39,792 nt of DNA from Deltaproteobacteria bacterium (GTDB lineage: Bacteria > Myxococcota_A > Polyangia > Polyangiales > JADJMO01). The notes under the pieces were generated by a model. The model was not told the DNA's origin. It was given only the letters and a program-made list of their open reading frames with translations, and did no database searches. The translations under genes were made by a program, and so were the position numbers. The stretch covers positions 1-39,792 of the forward strand of contig JALHOE010000069.1 in NCBI GenBank assembly GCA_022843175.1, given 5' to 3'. Positions within the stretch are counted from its first letter, which is position 1, and each line of letters begins with the position of its first letter. Of this stretch, positions 17,936-25,540 are shown in pieces.

Positions 17936-18360
17936 CGCGCACCCCCGATCAGCTTCATGCCAATGACGCCGAGCGCGCCGGTGCCGATGAAGGTCACGGT
18001 GGCGAGCATCGAGCGCAGCGACCACCGGCTGATTCCGCAGACGCCGTGGCCGCTCGTGCACCCGCTGCCGAGCTGCGTGCCGACCCCGACGAGCACGCCC
18101 GCGAGGACGGCGAACGGGAGCGACGGCGAATACGCCACCGAGAGCGCCGCCGGATGCAGGCGCAGGAGCACGAGGCCACCGACGAGCAGGCCGGCGACGA
18201 AGGAGACGCGCCACGCGAAGTCGCCCTCGCGCGGCGGAAAGACGCCGCCGACGATTCCGCTGATCCCGGCGATGCGACCGTTGAGCATGAGCAGAATCGA
18301 CGCCGCGGTACCAATGAGCGCGCCGCCGATGAGGGACAGAACAGGAGTGAAGTTCACCAT
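17932..18360 (-). CDS. YeeE/YedE family transporter, first half
   Basis: Inner-membrane protein of 142 residues. Signature GSGCTSGHGVCGISR contains the paired cysteines that pass thiosulfate or sulfur through YeeE-type channels; GRIAGISGIVGG is a second family block. With the next gene it makes one complete split transporter. It diverges from tauE-like 18554 with about 190 bases between. No ribosome binding site precedes the ATG, and a sigma-54-like promoter would start the RNA only a few bases upstream. Confidence 0.88.
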   Translation of the reverse strand: MVNFTPVLSLIGGALIGTAASILLMLNGRIAGISGIVGGVFPPREGDFAWRVSFVAGLLVGGLVLLRLHPAALSVAYSPSLPFAVLAGVLVGVGTQLGSGCTSGHGVCGISRWSLRSMLATVTFIGTGALGVIGMKLIGGAR

Positions 18361-18377
18361 CGTCGTTCGGACACCAC

Positions 18378-18393
18378 AGCGAGGTACGTGCCA
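18378..18393 (-). promoter_or_regulatory. Sigma-54-like promoter for the YeeE pair
   Basis: On the minus strand TGGCACG, four bases, TCGCT. The -24 box is perfect and the -12 box has one mismatch to TTGCT, with correct GG-N10-GC spacing. Expected transcription start is near 18367, seven bases before the ATG, so the mRNA would be almost leaderless. A sigma-54 activator is encoded 1 kb away. Confidence 0.45.
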
Positions 18394-18445
18394 GCGCGGG
18401 GAATGGCGGATCCGCGCCGGAAACCGCGCGCGGCGATCTACTGCT

Positions 18446-18482
18446 GAAACGGCACGAAACGCGACGGATCACCGTTGAAACG
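18446..18482 (+). promoter_or_regulatory. Three phased GAAACG direct repeats
   Basis: GAAACG occurs at 18446, 18456 and 18477, that is 10 and 21 bases apart, one and two helical turns. The repeats lie midway between the divergent YeeE and TauE units, 55-90 bases upstream of the YeeE -24 box. This suits an enhancer for the PAS sigma-54 activator (inference). Confidence 0.35.
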
Positions 18483-18514
18483 CCCTCGCGGCGTCAGCTC
18501 GCGATTTGCGGGCA

Positions 18515-18546
18515 GAACCCTTCGGGCACGTCGCGTGCTCTTACCG
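18515..18546 (+). promoter_or_regulatory. ECF-type promoter of the TauE gene
   Basis: GAACCCT, 11 bases, then GCGTGCTCTTACCG. The first block and the spacing are identical to the two elements flanking the ECF sigma gene (33521-33552 and 34359-34390); the second block matches 11 of 14 positions. The element ends seven bases before the ATG. Confidence 0.6.
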
Positions 18547-18553
18547 AAGCACG

Positions 18554-19387
18554 ATGTTGTTCCTCGGAGCTCTCCTCGCACTCGGCGTCGGCGTCACCCT
18601 CGGGATGCTCGGCGGCGGCGGCTCGATCCTCACGCTGCCGCTGCTCGTGTACGTGCTGAAGGTCGACGCGCGGGCCGCGATCGCGACGTCTCTGCTGGTC
18701 GTCGGCGTCACCAGCGTCGTGGGGCTCGCGGCGCACGCGCGCAAGGGGCACGTCCAGTGGAGCACCGGGTTGCTCCTCGGCGGCTCGGGCATGGCCGGCG
18801 CAGCGCTCGGCGCCCGCGTCGCGCGGCACCTGCCGGAGACCGTGCTGCTCATCGGCTTCGCCGCGGTGATGCTCGTCACCGCCGCGCGGATGCTGCTCGG
18901 CAAGAAGCAAGAGGCGCCGCGGCGGCGCGCTGGCGCGATCACCCGGGTGGCCATCGGCGGCTCGATCGGCGTCGTGTCGGGCCTCGTCGGCGCGGGCGGC
19001 GGATTCCTCATCGTCCCGGCGCTCGTCACGTTCGCCGGTCTGCCGATGCGCGAGGCCGTCGCGACCTCGCTGCTGGTCATCGCGATGCAGGCGTTCGCCG
19101 GGTTCGCGGGACACGTCGGTCACGTCGCGCTCGATCCGACGCTCACCACCGTGGTCACCGCGGCGACCGCCGTCGGCGGACTGCTCGGCGCGCGGTTCTC
19201 CACTCGGGTCGACGCGGCCGCGCTCAAGCGTGGTTTCGGCGTGCTGGTCCTGCTCACTGCGATTGGGATGTTGCTGAAACAGGCGCCGCGAGGTTTGCTG
19301 CAGCGTCCGGAGGCCCCGCTGCTCGCGATCGCGCTCGCCGCCATCCTGCTCACCCTTGCCGTCGCGCGACGCGCGCAGCGCGGATGA
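18554..19387 (+). CDS. TauE/SafE-family (TSUP) sulfite exporter-like permease
   Basis: Inner-membrane protein of 277 residues with about eight hydrophobic helices arranged as two similar halves. GMLGGGGSILTLPLLVYVL and GLVGAGGGFLIVPALV are the repeated family signatures. TSUP members move sulfite, sulfonates or related anions. The ATG at 18554 is used because upstream codons are not hydrophobic and would overlap the promoter-like element. The stop overlaps the ATG of the next gene (ATGA), making one operon with the PAS sigma-54 activator. It faces the YeeE pair, so the locus handles inorganic sulfur. Confidence 0.9.
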   Translation: MLFLGALLALGVGVTLGMLGGGGSILTLPLLVYVLKVDARAAIATSLLVVGVTSVVGLAAHARKGHVQWSTGLLLGGSGMAGAALGARVARHLPETVLLIGFAAVMLVTAARMLLGKKQEAPRRRAGAITRVAIGGSIGVVSGLVGAGGGFLIVPALVTFAGLPMREAVATSLLVIAMQAFAGFAGHVGHVALDPTLTTVVTAATAVGGLLGARFSTRVDAAALKRGFGVLVLLTAIGMLLKQAPRGLLQRPEAPLLAIALAAILLTLAVARRAQRG

Positions 19388-20679
19388 CTCGCGTCGCGCC
19401 GCCGCGTCCATTGCTCGTCGCCCTCGACGAGCTCGCCGGCAGCGCGACGCTGATCCTCGACGCCGAGCTGCGCGTCGTGGCGGCCAGCGCCGCCGCCGAG
19501 GCGCTGCTCGGCGAGCCGATTCCCCAGGGCGTCACCGCGCCCAAGCTGCTGTGCGGCGGCGCCACGCATCGGCCGATCGCCGACGCGCTCTCCCGCGGTC
19601 GCCCCGTCACCGGGCTCGTCGAGCGACCGAGCGGCACGGTGCTCGTGCGCGCGATGCCGATGCGCGACGAGCGCCGCTTGATCGGCTTCATTCTCACCCT
19701 CGAAGACCCCCAGATCGCCGCCGGCGAAGAGCTCTTCCACGGGATGTGGACGCGCGACGCCGCCATGAAGCGGATGTTTCGCCTGATCGAGAAGGTCGGC
19801 CACTCGGACGCGACGGTGCTCGTCCGCGGCGAGACCGGCACCGGCAAGGAGCTCGTCGCGCGCGCCATCCACGACACCTCCGAGCGCGCGAGCGCGCCGT
19901 TCCGGGCGATCAACTGCGCCGCCGTCCCGGCGAACCTGCTCGAGAGCGAGCTGTTCGGACATGTCCGCGGAGCCTTCACCGGCGCGGTCCGCGACAACCC
20001 CGGACAGTTCCGGCTCGCCGAGGGCGGCACGCTGTTCCTCGACGAGGTCGCCGAGATCCCGCTCGAGCTGCAGGCCAAGCTGCTGCGCGCCCTCGACACC
20101 CGCACGATCGCGCCGGTCGGCGGGCGCGATCCGATCCCCATCGACGTCCGCATCGTCGCCGCGACCCATCGGCCGCTCCGCAAGGAGGTCGAGGCGGGGC
20201 GCTTCCGCGCGGACCTGATGTACCGCTTGCGGGTCATCCCGCTGTTCATCCCCCCGCTCCGCGATCGCGGCGGCGACGCGGTGCTCATCACCGAGAAGAT
20301 CCTCGCCGAGGCGAGCCCGCGCAGATCGCGCGTCGTCACCCGCATCTCGCCCTCGGCGAGGGCCGCGATCGGGCGCTACCCGTGGCCGGGCAACGTCCGC
20401 GAGCTGCGCAACGCGCTCGAGTATGCCTTCGCCACCGGCGAGGGCCCGGTGTTGATGGCGTCGGATCTGCCGCCCGAGATCGCCGACCCGGAGTCGACTT
20501 CGGACGGCGCCCCGCTCGTGAAGAACGAGGCACCCGTCCCGTCGCTGAACGGCGAGGCGGAGTCCATCCGACGCGCGCTCGAGCGAGCGGCGGGCAGCCG
20601 CACCCGCGCGGCGAAGATGCTCGGCATCAGCCGCGTGACGTTGTGGCGGAGAATGCGCGAGCTCGGCCTCGAGGGCTGA
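19384..20679 (+). CDS. PAS-domain sigma-54-dependent transcriptional activator
   Basis: Cytoplasmic enhancer-binding protein of 431 residues. A PAS-like sensor occupies about 15-115 and includes a lone Cys in KLLCGGATHRP (residue 57). The AAA+ domain has Walker A GETGTGKE (149-156), the sigma-54 loop GAFTGA (196-201) and Walker B TLFLDEVAE. A Fis-type HTH ends the protein (AAKMLGISRVTLWRRMREL). There is no receiver, so it senses a ligand or redox state directly. Coupled to the TauE gene by a four-base overlap, it probably controls the sulfur transport genes around it. Confidence 0.93.
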   Translation: MTRVAPPRPLLVALDELAGSATLILDAELRVVAASAAAEALLGEPIPQGVTAPKLLCGGATHRPIADALSRGRPVTGLVERPSGTVLVRAMPMRDERRLIGFILTLEDPQIAAGEELFHGMWTRDAAMKRMFRLIEKVGHSDATVLVRGETGTGKELVARAIHDTSERASAPFRAINCAAVPANLLESELFGHVRGAFTGAVRDNPGQFRLAEGGTLFLDEVAEIPLELQAKLLRALDTRTIAPVGGRDPIPIDVRIVAATHRPLRKEVEAGRFRADLMYRLRVIPLFIPPLRDRGGDAVLITEKILAEASPRRSRVVTRISPSARAAIGRYPWPGNVRELRNALEYAFATGEGPVLMASDLPPEIADPESTSDGAPLVKNEAPVPSLNGEAESIRRALERAAGSRTRAAKMLGISRVTLWRRMRELGLEG

Positions 20680-20688
20680 GCGCCAGTC

Positions 20689-20759
20689 TGCGTTTGCGTT
20701 TGCGTTTGCGTTTGCGTTTGCGTTTGCGTTTGCGTTTGCGTTTGCGTTTGCGTTTGCGC
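20689..20759 (+). repeat. Hexanucleotide array (TGCGTT)n
   Basis: About twelve perfect copies of TGCGTT, beginning ten bases after the stop of the sigma-54 activator. All frames are open, so the long runs of QT, AN or KR that it would encode are artefacts. Confidence 0.95.
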
Positions 20760-20791
20760 TTTGAGGTGTCGTCGCGTGGTACGCTGCAAGC

Positions 20792-21421
20792 ATGCGTCCC
20801 CTCGCGATCGGGCTCCTGCTCTTCGGGTGCGGCGGCAACGTCGCGAACGAGACGACGACCGACGCGAGCACGTCGGACGCGACGGCGACCGACACGGGCG
20901 GCCCCGCCGACACCGCGACGACCACCGACCTCGGTGTGCCCCGCGACTGCGCGATGGCCGGGATGTGCGCGCTCGTCCCGAGGAGTTGCTGCGGTCGGTG
21001 CGGCGTCGCGACCGCGACCGATCAAATCGCGCTGCCGCGTGATTCCGTCGGCAAGTATCGCGAGCTCGCGTGCACGTCCGACGGCGGCGGCATTGGATGC
21101 CCGGCGTGCGCCAGCCCGCCCGACCCGGAGTTGCAGGCGTTCTGCCGCGGCGGCGCGTGTGTGCCGGTCTTCGTCCCGACCGACGACGTCTCCTCGTGCA
21201 GCAGCGACGCCGACTGCGTCCCGGTGCACGGCATCTGCTGCGGCCCGTGCGATGGAGAGCGCACGCTCGTGGCGATCAACAGGTCTAAGATCTCCGAGTT
21301 CAACTCGCAGATCTGCGATCCGCGCGTCGACTGCGCGGCCTGCCCGACGCCGAGCCCCGTGAAGTCGACGGTGCGCTGCGACGCGAGCACGAAGCACTGT
21401 GTGATCGCGCGCGCGCTCTGA
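20792..21421 (+). CDS. Cysteine-rich lipoprotein, hypothetical
   Basis: Surface lipoprotein of 209 residues. MRPLAIGLLLFGC is a lipoprotein signal with the lipobox Cys at 13, followed by a Thr/Asp/Ala-rich linker (about 17-50). The mature domain holds some twenty cysteines in repeated patterns: MCALVPRSCCGRCG, then DADCVPVHGICCGPCDG, an internal duplication. Cys-rich lipoproteins of this style are typical of myxobacteria; no function is known. The ATG follows the hexamer array by about 30 bases. Confidence 0.75.
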   Translation: MRPLAIGLLLFGCGGNVANETTTDASTSDATATDTGGPADTATTTDLGVPRDCAMAGMCALVPRSCCGRCGVATATDQIALPRDSVGKYRELACTSDGGGIGCPACASPPDPELQAFCRGGACVPVFVPTDDVSSCSSDADCVPVHGICCGPCDGERTLVAINRSKISEFNSQICDPRVDCAACPTPSPVKSTVRCDASTKHCVIARAL

Positions 21422-21462
21422 GCTCTCCCCGCTCGCCGCCAACGCGCCTCGCCAGCAAGGCC

Positions 21463-21486
21463 AGGCGCGCGCGTCAGCGAGCGCCT
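21463..21486. repeat. REP-like hairpin, copy 1
   Basis: Arms AGGCGCGCGC and GCGAGCGCCT around loop GTCA; ten-base arms with one mismatch. The whole 24 bases occur again, exactly inverted, at 32893-32916. A (GCGAAC)n array begins 30 bases to its right. Confidence 0.75.
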
Positions 21487-21516
21487 ATACGTGTGAACGG
21501 CCCGGTCGCCCGACCC

Positions 21517-21550
21517 CGAACGCGCGAACGCGAACGCGAACGCGAAACGC
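21517..21550 (+). repeat. Short hexanucleotide array (GCGAAC)n
   Basis: About five slightly imperfect copies of GCGAAC. Same repeat family as the long array at 32954-33190. Confidence 0.8.
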
Positions 21551-21559
21551 GGGCGGGCT

Positions 21560-21575
21560 AGGCGCGCGCGTCAGC
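21560..21575. repeat. Partial third copy of the REP-like hairpin
   Basis: The first 16 bases of the hairpin at 21463 recur here (arm AGGCGCGCGC and loop GTCA plus GC), then the match stops. It lacks the second arm. With copy 1 it brackets the short GCGAAC array. Confidence 0.6.
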
Positions 21576-21730
21576 ACGGTGCTCGCCATCGCCGAGGGGT
21601 CGCGTTCGCGCGGGCGCAATCGGCCTGCGGAGTACGCGGGTGGGTGCGCCTCGATGGACGAGAGCATCTCGATCACCGACGTCTGTGTCGCCAAGGGTGC
21701 ATGCCGCCGGTACGCCGGCCCGCACCAGGC

Positions 21731-21908
21731 CGGACGCGCAGGCGGACGCGCAGGCGGACGCGGAAGCGAAGGCGGGGGCGAAGGCGGAGGCGAAGGCGAA
21801 CGCGGAAGCGGAGGCGGAAGCGGAAGCGGAAGCGAAGGCGGAAGCGGAAGCGGAAGCGGAAGCGGAAGCGGAAGCGGAAGCGGAAGCGGAAGCGGAAGCG
21901 GAAGCGGC
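21731..21908 (+). repeat. Hexanucleotide array (GCGGAA)n with variants
   Basis: About 30 units, irregular at the left (GCGGAC, GCGAAG, GCGGGG) and perfect GCGGAA at the right, as if the right side were most recently expanded. All six frames stay open through it. No gene is called here. The rest of 21422-22192 holds hairpin repeats, a short array, an ORF remnant and a GC palindrome. Confidence 0.93.
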
Positions 21909-21950
21909 TCGCGAAGCTTGCAGACCCTATGCGGGCACAGGTTCGTGTGC

Positions 21951-22079
21951 CTACGCCGTCGTGTCGGCGACTTCGACGTCCCACGAGCCCGCGTCGAGGA
22001 AGGACTGATCGATCCGCGCGTCGGTCTCGACCATCGCGAGAGCGAACGCGCCGCCCAGCGTGAACCGTAAGAGGCGGCG
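21951..22079 (-). pseudogene. 3' remnant of an unidentified gene
   Basis: A minus-strand frame of about 42 codons ending in TAG. It reads RRLLRFTLGGAFALAMVET then DARIDQSFLDAGSWDVEVADTTA in two blocks, which looks like natural protein (mixed composition, GC-type codons) rather than frame shadow. No in-frame ATG or GTG precedes the first block; upstream it runs into a GC-rich palindrome and then the transposase region. Either an unusual small gene starting at the internal ATG (27 codons) or the tail of a gene cut by the insertion. Confidence 0.3.
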
Positions 22080-22114
22080 CGCCGTAGCCCCCGGCGGCGG
22101 CCGCCGGCGGCGGA

Positions 22115-22128
22115 CCGGCGGCCGCCGG
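22115..22128. repeat. Perfect 14-bp GC palindrome near the IS91-like gene
   Basis: CCGGCGG followed by CCGCCGG. A similar imperfect palindrome lies immediately left (about 22091-22110). Such hairpins occur near the ends of IS91-type elements, but the element boundary is not proven. Confidence 0.4.
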
Positions 22129-22192
22129 CGGTCACGAGCCCGTGAACGCGTGATTCGCCAGAGAAGACGGACGATCAGGCACGCGACCGGGC

Positions 22193-24025
22193 GTGCATGG
22201 ATTTCGCCCATGCCGCGGCGTGTCGGTATGCGCCCGCCTCGAGAGCCCTCGTCGCCACGTGCGTCACCGTCCCGAGCGCACGGTGCTTCATGCGGTCGTC
22301 CGCGCACATCTCGCCGCGTTCCTGCGTCTCGCCGAGAAGCGGTACGCTCGTCCGTTGCCGCGCTACGTGAGGCGCGCCTTCGAGCAGTATCTGCGGTGCG
22401 GCATCCCCGAGCACGGGTTCCTCCGGCTGCGCTGCGACGATTGCGGCCACGATCGGGTCGTCGCGTTCTCGTGCAAGGAGCGGGGCACGTGCCCGTCGTG
22501 CGCGGGCCGCACGATGAGCAACACGGCGGCGCACCTCGTCGATCGCGTGTTGCCCAACGTCCCGATCCGGCAGTGGGTGCTCTCGTTGCCCAACGAGCTC
22601 CGCGTGCTCGCCGCGAAGCGCGCCGAGGTCGTCGCCGCGATCGATCGCATCCTCTTCCGCGAGATTCAGCGATGGCTCGAACACTCCCGAGCGGAGCAGC
22701 CACTCACACCGCTCGAGCGTGCACACGGACCTCGCGACGGAAAGGCCGGCGCCGTCACCTTCGTGCAGCGCTTCGGTGGTTCGCTCAACCTCCACGTGCA
22801 CTTCCACGTGCTCGTCCTCGAAGGCCTGTTCACGCGCCCGCGGGGCGACGACGGCGCGCACCCCATCTTTCACCCCGCGCTCCCGCCCTCGCGAACCGAG
22901 TTGCTCGCGGTGCTCGTGCGCGTGCAGCGCGCCGTGCGCGCGTGGCTCCGGCGCCGCGGTCTCGACCCGTCCGCGCCCCGTCACGACTCCTCCGATTCCT
23001 CCCCCGAAGACGAAGACCCCGATGCGCTCGACGCGCTCGACGCGTGCGCGCGCATCGCGATCCAACCCGGCCTCTTCGACAAGCTCGAGGGCCACGCAGC
23101 GGTGCGCGACTCAAACACCGACGACGAGCCCGCGGCGATCGGTCGCCGCTCGGTCGCGTTCGACGGGTTCAACCTTCACGCCGCCGTCGCCATCGGCGCA
23201 GACGACGACGTCGCGCGCGAGCGACTGGTTCGCTACTGCGCGCGCCCCCCCTTCGCGCTCGAGCGCCTCACGCTGCTCCCCGACGGTCGAGTTGCCCATC
23301 GCATCAAGCAACCGCGCCGGAACGCGACCCACCGCATCCTCGAGCCCGTCGAGCTCCTCGCGCGTATCGCCGCCCTCATCCCGCCGCCACGCCACCCCTT
23401 TCTTCGCTACCACGGAGTCCTCGCACCGAGCTCGAAGTGGCGGCGTCACATCGTCCCGGGTCCCAGCCGGACCGACAGCATGCTGCGTGCGCCTCACGCG
23501 ACGAACGCGCCCTCGCGAGCATCGCCCCCGCACAGACCCCCGACACCAACCGCGCCGACCGCGCTCGCGATTCATGGGACCAGAGGGATCCTCACCGCCC
23601 CGAAGTCTCCCGCGCAACCGAGCACGCAGTCGGCCGCGCGCCCGAGCCCGCCCGCGGCGACCGAACGTAGACCACCGTTCGCACAGCTCACGGCACAACA
23701 CCGGGCTCGCCTCGCCAACGGTCAGCTGCTGGCGCAAGCGCCGCGCATCGAGTGGGCAAAGCTCCTTCGTCGCACGTTCCTCGACGACGTCCTCGCGTGC
23801 CCGCGCTGCAATGGCCGCGCACGAGTCATCGCAGCCGTTCACCAGTCCGACGCAGCGCGTCGCTTCCTCGCCTCCATCGACGAGCGATCCCTCTCGGAAC
23901 GGCTTCCCTACGCGCGCGATCCCGACGAAGCACCGCCCGACTCAACACAGCCCCCGCCACCCTCCGAGCCCGAAGCCCCGCCGCCCTCGGAACCCGGCAT
24001 CGAGCTCCCGCCCCCCGACGACTGA
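22193..24025 (+). CDS. IS91-family transposase (HUH type)
   Basis: Rolling-circle-type transposase, 610 residues. An N-terminal zinc-binding domain has C69, C81, C84, C94, C100 and C103. The HUH-like metal motif is LNLHVHFHV (His at 201, 203 and 205). The catalytic block follows with VRYCARPPFALERLTLLPDGR and PFLRYHGVLAPSSKWR (cited in part), as in IS91 transposases. A second zinc pair, CPRCNGRARV, lies near the end. A long Pro/Ser/Thr-rich linker (about 430-500) and a Pro-rich tail make it longer than usual. The start is the GTG at 22193; no ATG is available and the true start could be a later GTG. It appears intact. Confidence 0.88.
   Translation: MHGFRPCRGVSVCARLESPRRHVRHRPERTVLHAVVRAHLAAFLRLAEKRYARPLPRYVRRAFEQYLRCGIPEHGFLRLRCDDCGHDRVVAFSCKERGTCPSCAGRTMSNTAAHLVDRVLPNVPIRQWVLSLPNELRVLAAKRAEVVAAIDRILFREIQRWLEHSRAEQPLTPLERAHGPRDGKAGAVTFVQRFGGSLNLHVHFHVLVLEGLFTRPRGDDGAHPIFHPALPPSRTELLAVLVRVQRAVRAWLRRRGLDPSAPRHDSSDSSPEDEDPDALDALDACARIAIQPGLFDKLEGHAAVRDSNTDDEPAAIGRRSVAFDGFNLHAAVAIGADDDVARERLVRYCARPPFALERLTLLPDGRVAHRIKQPRRNATHRILEPVELLARIAALIPPPRHPFLRYHGVLAPSSKWRRHIVPGPSRTDSMLRAPHATNAPSRASPPHRPPTPTAPTALAIHGTRGILTAPKSPAQPSTQSAARPSPPAATERRPPFAQLTAQHRARLANGQLLAQAPRIEWAKLLRRTFLDDVLACPRCNGRARVIAAVHQSDAARRFLASIDERSLSERLPYARDPDEAPPDSTQPPPPSEPEAPPPSEPGIELPPPDD
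22193..24025 (+). mobile_element. IS91-like insertion element (ends undefined)
   Basis: Only the transposase coding region is bounded. IS91 elements lack terminal inverted repeats and do not duplicate their target, so the ends cannot be fixed from one copy. The truncated genes on both sides are consistent with element-driven rearrangement. Confidence 0.7.
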
Positions 24026-24699
24026 CGCCGCTCCCCGCGACCGCCTCCGCGACTCCCACCACCGCCGCTCACGGACGCCGGCCGGAGGTGTACCCTTGCG
24101 TTCGTTCACAGAGACGTCGCGGCTCAACCCGGCCGTCCGATGTGTAGATCGGAGAAGGGATCCTTTGTCAACTCGCCCACTGGGATCCCGCGCGGACGCT
24201 TCCATTACCTACCCCCTCAACGAGCACACGTAAGCGTCCGACGCTGCCGCACCGCCGCCGGGACTTGTGCCTCGGGCTGGACTGCGGGAGGGGAGTTGCC
24301 GCTGTCGGCATCCATCCCGTCATGGGGCTCCGCTTTCGCGTCGAAGGCAGTGCCGACATGGATGATCGCGGCGCGCGACGTGCCGACAACCATTTCACTC
24401 TCGCCTTCATCGCCGTCGAGAATGGTGATTCGACGAGCCGGACGCCGACGGCGGGTTCATCTCCTGGCTGGACATGTCTAGGTCGCGACATGGATACGCA
24501 CGAGGCGAGGGCATACTCCGCGGTCCGAGCGAAGACCAGTCTTCGTCGCCGCGCGGCGGCGGACACTTCAGTCAGAGCCGCCACAACAATGAGCGCGCCG
24601 TAGGTCAGGCTCCTTGCTCCGATCCCTGGCGCGCTCCTGCGCCGTGTGAGGGGTAGCACGACTGTCGCTCATCGCGACGAACGAGGGCGGCCCGCCGGC
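24026..24699. other. Gene-poor interval with possible coding debris
   Basis: No convincing gene. A minus-strand frame open from 24456 to the TGA at 24217 includes ITILDGDEGESEMVVGTSRA and AIIHVGTAFDAKAEP, which looks protein-like but lacks an upstream start and any recognised family. It may be the tail of a lost gene. Confidence 0.35.
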
Positions 24700-25233
24700 C
24701 TAAAGTGACTTCAGGTACTCGACCAGATCGTTCGTCTCCGCGCCCGTGAGCCCGAGGGACTTGAGGGAGTTGTAGTGGTTCACGACATCGAGCAGCGTCG
24801 CGAACCGACCATCGTGATAGAAGCCACCCTTCTGATGGGTCCACAGGCCCTTCAGCGGGGTCGTGCGGTACCTTCCGTCGGGCGAGCGCATCGCCTGGAA
24901 GTCGTCGATCCCGATCTCGCTGGCCGTGTGCATGCCCCACCCCGGCTCCGTGAAGAGGGGACTCACGTGGCACGAGGCGCACTTCGCCTTGCTGGTGAAC
25001 AGGCTCGCCCCGCGTGCCGCCGCTGCGGCATCGAAACTTCCGGCTGGAGGCATCGGTGCACGAATCGAGAGCTGATATGCCTGCAGTCCGGGGAGCTTCG
25101 ACGTGACGAGATCGTTGGTCGGCGTGATGTCGTCGAGATGATTCGCGGCGGCGATCGGGAAGCGGGTCGCATCGGCCAGTCTCGGATCGAAGAATCGACC
25201 CTGAGCGAACCGAGCGCGGCGCGCGCCAAGGGC
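24700..25233 (-). pseudogene. 5'-truncated cytochrome c protein (MauG/peroxidase-like C-terminal part)
   Basis: The readable protein is about 177 residues and begins without a start codon just after a TAG at 25234-25236. It holds RFFDPRLADATRFPIAAANH, one haem c site (CASCH), SPLFTEPGWGMHTASEIG, and the end block YRTTPLKGLWTHQKGGFYHDGR (cited in part) to DLVEYLKSL. These are C-terminal blocks of periplasmic cytochrome c proteins related to di-haem peroxidases. The N-terminal half, signal peptide and other haem site are missing. An internal ATG (25053) could start a 117-residue form, but without a signal peptide it could not be matured. Confidence 0.72.
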
Positions 25234-25417
25234 CTATCGACGATGTCGCAACGCCTGATGGTGCTGCGCAACGAAGGGCTTGTGGTGCGTCGCAGATGAG
25301 GACACGCACCTGCTGTATTCGCTCGCCGACGAGCACGTCACAGAGTTGATCGCCAACGCGCTCGCGCACGCTGCCGAGCACAAGCGCAACGCGCGAGCGG
25401 CGCGAGCCGACGACTGA
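25207..25417 (+). pseudogene. Truncated, frameshifted ArsR/SmtB-family metal sensor
   Basis: Remnant of a winged-helix repressor. The recognition helix reads GLSTMSQRLMVLRNEGLVVRRR in the frame ending at TGA 25297-25299 (cited in part as STMSQRLMVLRNEGLV). Shifting by one base, the next frame continues as DEDTHLLYSLADEHVTELIA and NALAHAAEHK to a stop at 25415-25417. The last helix has Asp-x-His, ten residues, His-x2-Glu, exactly the alpha-5 zinc site pattern of SmtB (D104, H106, H117, E120). The N-terminal helices are missing; the break lies at the junction with the truncated cytochrome gene on the other strand. Confidence 0.7.
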
Positions 25418-25540
25418 CGCCGATCCTCCGGCCGGTCACGATGTTCGCGTCAGCTACGCCGTTATGCGAACTCGTGGCCGCCGCGGAGGGTCGCCGTTTC
25501 CTGCGGATCGTTGTGGGCCGGCAACGATTCAGCCTGCGAG

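Noticed and set aside
18524..18539. Sigma-54-like match GGGCACG-N4-GTGCT before the TauE gene
   Set aside because: It overlaps the ECF-type element, which has far better support from two exact copies elsewhere; the sigma-54 match has a mismatch in each box.
20689..20925. Proteins with QTQTQT, ANANAN or KRKRKR runs across the hexamer arrays
   Set aside because: Produced by six-base repeats that keep all frames open; no start, ribosome site or domain supports them.
24460..24600. Rrf2-like N-terminus (ARTAEYALASCVS) on the minus strand
   Set aside because: Only about a dozen residues resemble the family; the rest of the frame does not continue it.
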